A stretch of 64,000 nt of DNA from Boswellia sacra (Eukaryota > Streptophyta > Magnoliopsida > Sapindales > Burseraceae), in NCBI GenBank assembly GCA_013180625.2, contig SNVD02015884.1, positions 930,001 through 994,000 on the forward strand, written 5' to 3'. The notes beneath the pieces were generated by a model that was given only the letters and a program-made list of their open reading frames with translations, did not search any database and had not been told where the DNA came from. Below are positions 61,549 to 64,000 of the stretch, piece by piece. Position 1 is the stretch's first letter, and every line of letters starts with the position of its first letter. The position numbers were made by a program, and so were the translations under genes.

Positions 61549-63980
61549 TCACCAATTTCCTCCTAGGCCACCCTTGTCACTTGAGCAACCCATTTTCCTC
61601 CTCTTCCTCGTCAAACTAGAACTTAGGAATAAGCTTTCAATATCGTAAGATTCCCCATCTTCCTCCTGCAACTCCTCATAACAAGGCATGAGCTTCAAAT
61701 CATAGTCGTTATCGTCCTGCAAATCATAACAAGGCATGAGCTTCAATGATTGTCGACTCTTTTTGTAATGAGTAACAATTACTAGAAACCATTGTCGACT
61801 CTATGAGACAAACAACCCGCAAGCAAAATTTTCATAATTTATTACTGAACTAAGGCAAATATGATTTAACAACTTTATTTATAAATTAAAAAATAAAATC
61901 TTAATGACCATAAAGTTCCAAATGATTTGTATATCATAGAAAAACCTTTGTCATCAAGATGCTTTATACAACAAATCTGTATCACCTCTCAAAAGAACAA
62001 GCAATTATATGTAAACATATAATCTTCTCTTTAATGTTTAATCCATCATAATTTATTTTGAGTACGTTTAAGAGATTACAAGAAAATTTCTACAAATTAC
62101 CCATTTACTTCTCCCAATCCTTGTTTTATCTTGTCAAATGCACAAGAACCCAGGAAGGCCATTTCCAAATTTTAGTGCTATGTTTTATAGCTTCGTGTCA
62201 TTTTCAATGAGACAGGTTTGCCTGAAGACAAACCTAAAAAAAGTTGAAGTTCCGTCAGTGTAATAGATATTATTAGCTACATCCATTCAAAATTTCTGGC
62301 ACTTATTAAGTTCTGACATCTTGAGCCCAAACAATTAAAATCTCCAATTAATTTTCATGTTTGTGTTTCTTTCGGAATTTGCCCCCTCATGTCATAAAAA
62401 ATAATAAGAGCGTTCATACGTTTATCATTCAATATGTTGAAAAGAAATTCATTTTGTGAGTGAGTTAAACTATTTTTCTCTGGTTGTTGCCAACCATTTT
62501 GAAATAATGAAGAAAGTTCAAATCTAGTAAAAGTTTTGTCAAATAAAACATGAGCTCTTGCCTGTAGTCCCAATTCACCAAATTCCTAGAATACAAAATC
62601 AATCTAACGAATGCACAATAGAGATTCAATTATTTGGATGGGAAAACTCTATATATATTTTCCTGGTGTCTTTTTTTCATTTACCTAGTAATTGACTAAT
62701 AATGTTTATATTTCCTTTACTTGATAGGCTTGATGGGGAAAATAACCACTAAGAACCATAGGAAAGGAGAAAAAATATGGAAAGGGGAGAAAAATCCAAT
62801 CGAAATATAGGAAAAGGAAGGGAAGAAAATAGATAGAAAAAGAGGGAGAAAGCGATAAATAGATCGTGAAGGAAGGTGTGAAGTATTATAAGAACAGAAA
62901 CTTCTAAAATAATTGAAAGGGGACGAAAGAATTGAAGGGGGAGGAACATAGGATATGCCAGTTTTTTATTAATTTTTAATCAATGCCTAGTACAGAAGAA
63001 CATAATAATGATCAAATGTGCTATTTATATTGGCCGAAAACCTAATAAAAATAGGATAAGGATTTTAACTAAAAAAACAAATATTATTTACTTGAATTCT
63101 AACCTAATTGAAAATCTAATGAAATTAGAAAATCAATCCCAATTTTAAATTTTAATAGAAATCATAATCTCTAAAAATCTCTTAAATATCCTTACTCATT
63201 GTACATCATTTTTTTCTTTCATATTTTTTTTTCCCTCTACTCATTCAAATTTAATGCATCTGCAATTTTTTTCAGTTTATAAAGTTTAAATATCGGTAAA
63301 GAGGGATTCATATTTAAGTCGTACACATGGATGAAGAAAGTTTGTTATAATAGCTTCTATTAGAAAAAGGGACAAATAAATGATATCCAAAGGGGAGATA
63401 AACATACTATTTACTGACCATTAACAAATAATAAGGTTATTAAAATAAATTAATAAAAAAAGACCGACTTAGTTACCTCGCACCACATAGCACTGGAGTA
63501 TGGCAGATGCCGACAGCCATATACAAAATGAACCCCACACCTTTTAATCTTGTAACCAACAGAATCGACATCGAAGCTGATATACAAAGAAGTATTATTC
63601 TTTTTTGTATATTCCTCGTTACCTTTTGAGTCACCAATATCATTCTTTGGTATAGAAACGAAGTCCATGCATACAAAACTTGAGCTACCATCACGGGCCT
63701 CCCAAGGCAAAAGAAGATCAGATTGACAAGACATGGTGCAAATATTGGCTTCAATCTTGTTAACTCTAACTTTGATAGAACATGGCCACCAAATTGAACC
63801 ATCATCTTTGCCACTTCCAACTTCCACTACAACGCACATATTAAAACCTAGAACGTTTTCACTAGTCAAATGTTGTTCAATATTTTGATGCAAGCGAGAT
63901 CCCTCATCCTTAAAGTCAAACCACTCTGGAATTTGATTTCCAGGGTACTGGACATTGTTAAAAATTTTTCGACCAGTTTC
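61549..63980 (-). pseudogene. TNL copy C, 3' exons only (gene runs out of the window)
   Basis: C-terminal exon 63980-63477 (168 codons, start ETGRKIFNNV, includes GNQIPEWFDFKDEGSRL and GVHFVYGCRHLPYS) and tail exon 61716-61549 (DDNDYDLKLMPCYEELQEED then TRKRRKMG). Both have proper splice sites in phase 0 and no stops before the final TAG. The C-terminal exon resembles the post-LRR jelly-roll (C-JID) region found in TNL receptors. Whether the 5' exons are intact cannot be seen, so the gene may be functional; pseudogene is used here only because its sister copies are broken and the gene is incomplete in the window. Confidence 0.6.
62355..62585 (-). other. Exon-like open frame between TNL exons 5 and 6 (copy C)
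   Basis: 76 codons plus stop beginning EFGELGLQARAHVLFD right after TTCTAG. It runs further than copies A and B (ends with DMRGQIPKETQT) because the stop at the A/B position is avoided. Phase fits exon 5. Function unknown. Confidence 0.45.
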
Positions 63981-64000
63981 CTGCATCAACGAATACATCC

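Larger units (their letters stand above)
57351..64000. repeat. Segmental duplication, right copy (cyclophilin pseudogene plus 3' end of TNL C)
   Basis: Colinear with 19079-26041 in the same orientation and continuing past the window end. It lacks the region of cyclophilin exon 7, has lost about 250 bp of intron after 58290, and has gained a MITE at 60585-60787. Confidence 0.88.

Noticed and set aside
1..64000. CRISPR array, bacterial operon or tRNA/rRNA genes
   Set aside because: Repeats found are plant tandem duplications and transposons, genes have spliceosomal introns, and no tRNA or rRNA core motif was noticed by eye.

Overview
The window is AT-rich nuclear DNA of a flowering plant. Protein-coding genes have several introns with GT..AG borders. 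TIR-NBS-LRR (TNL) resistance genes are present; that class is absent from grasses, so this is a eudicot. The overall look of the genes suggests Citrus or a close relative, but that is only an impression, not something the sequence proves.

From 1 to about 22 kb is a normal gene island. On the minus strand lie an actin-depolymerizing factor (ADF5-type, 1549-2540), the 26S proteasome ubiquitin receptor RPN10 (6349-10139, ten exons), and a choline-transporter-like membrane protein (11031-14084). A small plus-strand rhodanese/thiosulfate sulfurtransferase gene (17092-18000) follows. It converges on a minus-strand, membrane-anchored cyclophilin of the CYP21-1 type (18573-21614, seven exons). All five gave complete, in-phase exon models read directly from the sequence. 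The space between them is AT-rich and holds small inverted-repeat elements (MITEs) at 3989-4160, 14505-14696 and 15136-15302.

From about 23 kb to the end is a decaying tandem cluster of TNL genes on the minus strand. Copy A (23526-32129) has all six exons but three premature stops. Copy B (36692-45892) has lost its TIR exon, carries frameshifts, and has a 1.44-kb PIF/Harbinger-type element (43797-45235, TSD TAA) inside its NBS exon. Copy C (61549 to the window end) shows only its last exons. The two large introns of A and B contain remnants of further NBS and LRR exons, so unequal exchange has shuffled pieces inside the genes. The LRR and C-terminal exons stay open in every copy, while the TIR and NBS exons are broken.

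A larger duplication links the two halves: 19079-26041 (cyclophilin plus the 3' end of TNL A) is repeated at 57351-64000. There the cyclophilin is a pseudogene that lacks its last exon. Between copies B and C (48-57 kb) lie degenerate pieces of the same repeats, a solo LTR with a clean 5-bp target duplication (50800-51258), and short tandem repeats. No RNA gene, CRISPR array or unknown multi-gene system was found. The most interesting material is the structural history and the variable terminal exons of the TNL cluster.
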